Shown in pieces: positions 6,399 to 6,642 of a DNA stretch of 6,642 nt. The notes below the pieces were generated by a model. It did not search any database and was not told where the DNA came from. It was given only the letters and a program-made list of their open reading frames with translations. Where the stretch lies: contig JAAEQP010001149.1 in assembly GCA_024231375.1 (NCBI GenBank), forward strand, positions 1 to 6,642, given 5' to 3'. Origin of the DNA: a bacterium. Its GTDB lineage: Bacteria; Hydrogenedentota; Hydrogenedentia; Hydrogenedentiales; SLHB01. The first letter of the stretch is position 1. Every line of letters begins with the position of its first letter. Both the position numbers and the translations under genes were made by a program.

Positions 6399-6435
6399 AC
6401 CCCGCCGTGCGGCTTCCCGCGCGGCGGGGTTTCTT
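6399..6435 (+). terminator. Strong intrinsic terminator after the PhoPQ-related gene
   Basis: CCCCGCCGTGCGG (6400-6412) and CCGCGCGGCGGGG (6417-6429) form a 13-bp stem with a single G-U wobble and a CTTC loop; A6399-T6430 adds one more pair. TTTCTT follows directly on the 3' side. The hairpin starts 29 bases after the stop codon at 6368-6370, as expected for the end of this transcription unit. Confidence 0.92.
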
Positions 6436-6642
6436 CGTGTACACCAACCTTCCGGGCAACCAGAGTTGATGTAGCAATCGCCCTGAAGCAAGGTCTCCGC
6501 GCATGTGAAGGCCGAAGAAGGGCACAGCGGGGCCGTTGAAAGAGTCTCGGTTCTGGCGCGTAGCCCGCGATGAGCGGGGTATGTTGAGGAAGTGGCAGTC
6601 TTCGGCGCGCAGGCCGCGAAAAGGCCAGGGACAGACCCGTCT
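6436..6642. other. Non-coding stretch to the right edge, containing REP-like repeats
   Basis: I find no reading frame with a ribosome-binding site or recognisable protein content in these 207 bases. The left half shows nothing identifiable. The right half carries the two related hairpin-bearing repeats at 6555-6626, and then AGGGACAGACCC at 6627-6638. A gene could begin beyond the window. Confidence 0.5.
6555..6626 (+). repeat. Two diverged copies of a short palindromic (REP-like) repeat
   Basis: GGCGCGTAGCCCGCGATGAG (6555-6574) and GGCGCGCAGGCCGCGAAAAG (6604-6623) lie 49 bases apart and match at 16 of 20 positions. Each carries a hairpin: CCCGC-GATGA-GCGGG (6564-6578) in the first, and GGCC-GCGAAAA-GGCC (6612-6626) in the second. 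The first has GTAG (6560-6563) directly before its stem, the arrangement known for REP elements mobilised by RAYT transposases. No transposase is in the window, and membership of a REP family is inference. Confidence 0.4.

Overview
This window looks like a piece of a GC-rich Gram-negative bacterial chromosome. It holds two exported hydrolase-type proteins, both with Sec signal peptides, flanking a two-gene fatty-acid operon (fabA-fabB). Large secreted glycoside-hydrolase-like proteins, a PhoPQ-activated-pathogenicity-related hydrolase and an anaerobic-type unsaturated fatty acid pathway together suggest a polymer-degrading environmental bacterium. The PVC superphylum and Candidatus Hydrogenedentota are plausible, but this is inference from gene content; no rRNA or marker gene is present.

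Layout. Positions 1-2126, minus strand: the first 708 codons of a secreted multidomain glycoside-hydrolase-like protein, cut by the left window edge. Positions 2127-2399: a divergent intergenic region with a plausible sigma70-type promoter facing fabA and a small dyad. Positions 2400-2915 and 2939-4150, plus strand: fabA and fabB, 23 bases apart, each with its catalytic residues intact. Positions 4151-4792: 642 bases without a convincing gene. This stretch contains a 7-bp inverted repeat, a nested inverted repeat, an 80-base C-rich and almost G-free tract (a possible Rho-loading site), a good promoter (exact TTGACA, 17-base spacer, TATTCT), and then about 350 bases dense in stem-loops leading to the next gene. 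Positions 4793-6370, plus strand: a secreted PhoPQ-related alpha/beta-hydrolase-like protein with an N-terminal bacterial repeat domain, ended by a strong intrinsic terminator at 6399-6435. Positions 6436-6642: non-coding, with two related hairpin-bearing repeats near the right edge.

How the genes relate. FabA makes the cis double bond at the C10 stage and FabB elongates the cis-3-enoyl chain, so the pair is a complete module for unsaturated fatty acid synthesis. The two exported proteins have no visible biochemical link to it and appear to be independent transcription units. The region most worth a second look is 4274-4792: an apparent end-of-operon element followed by a promoter and a long, potentially structured leader or small RNA upstream of the PhoPQ-related gene.
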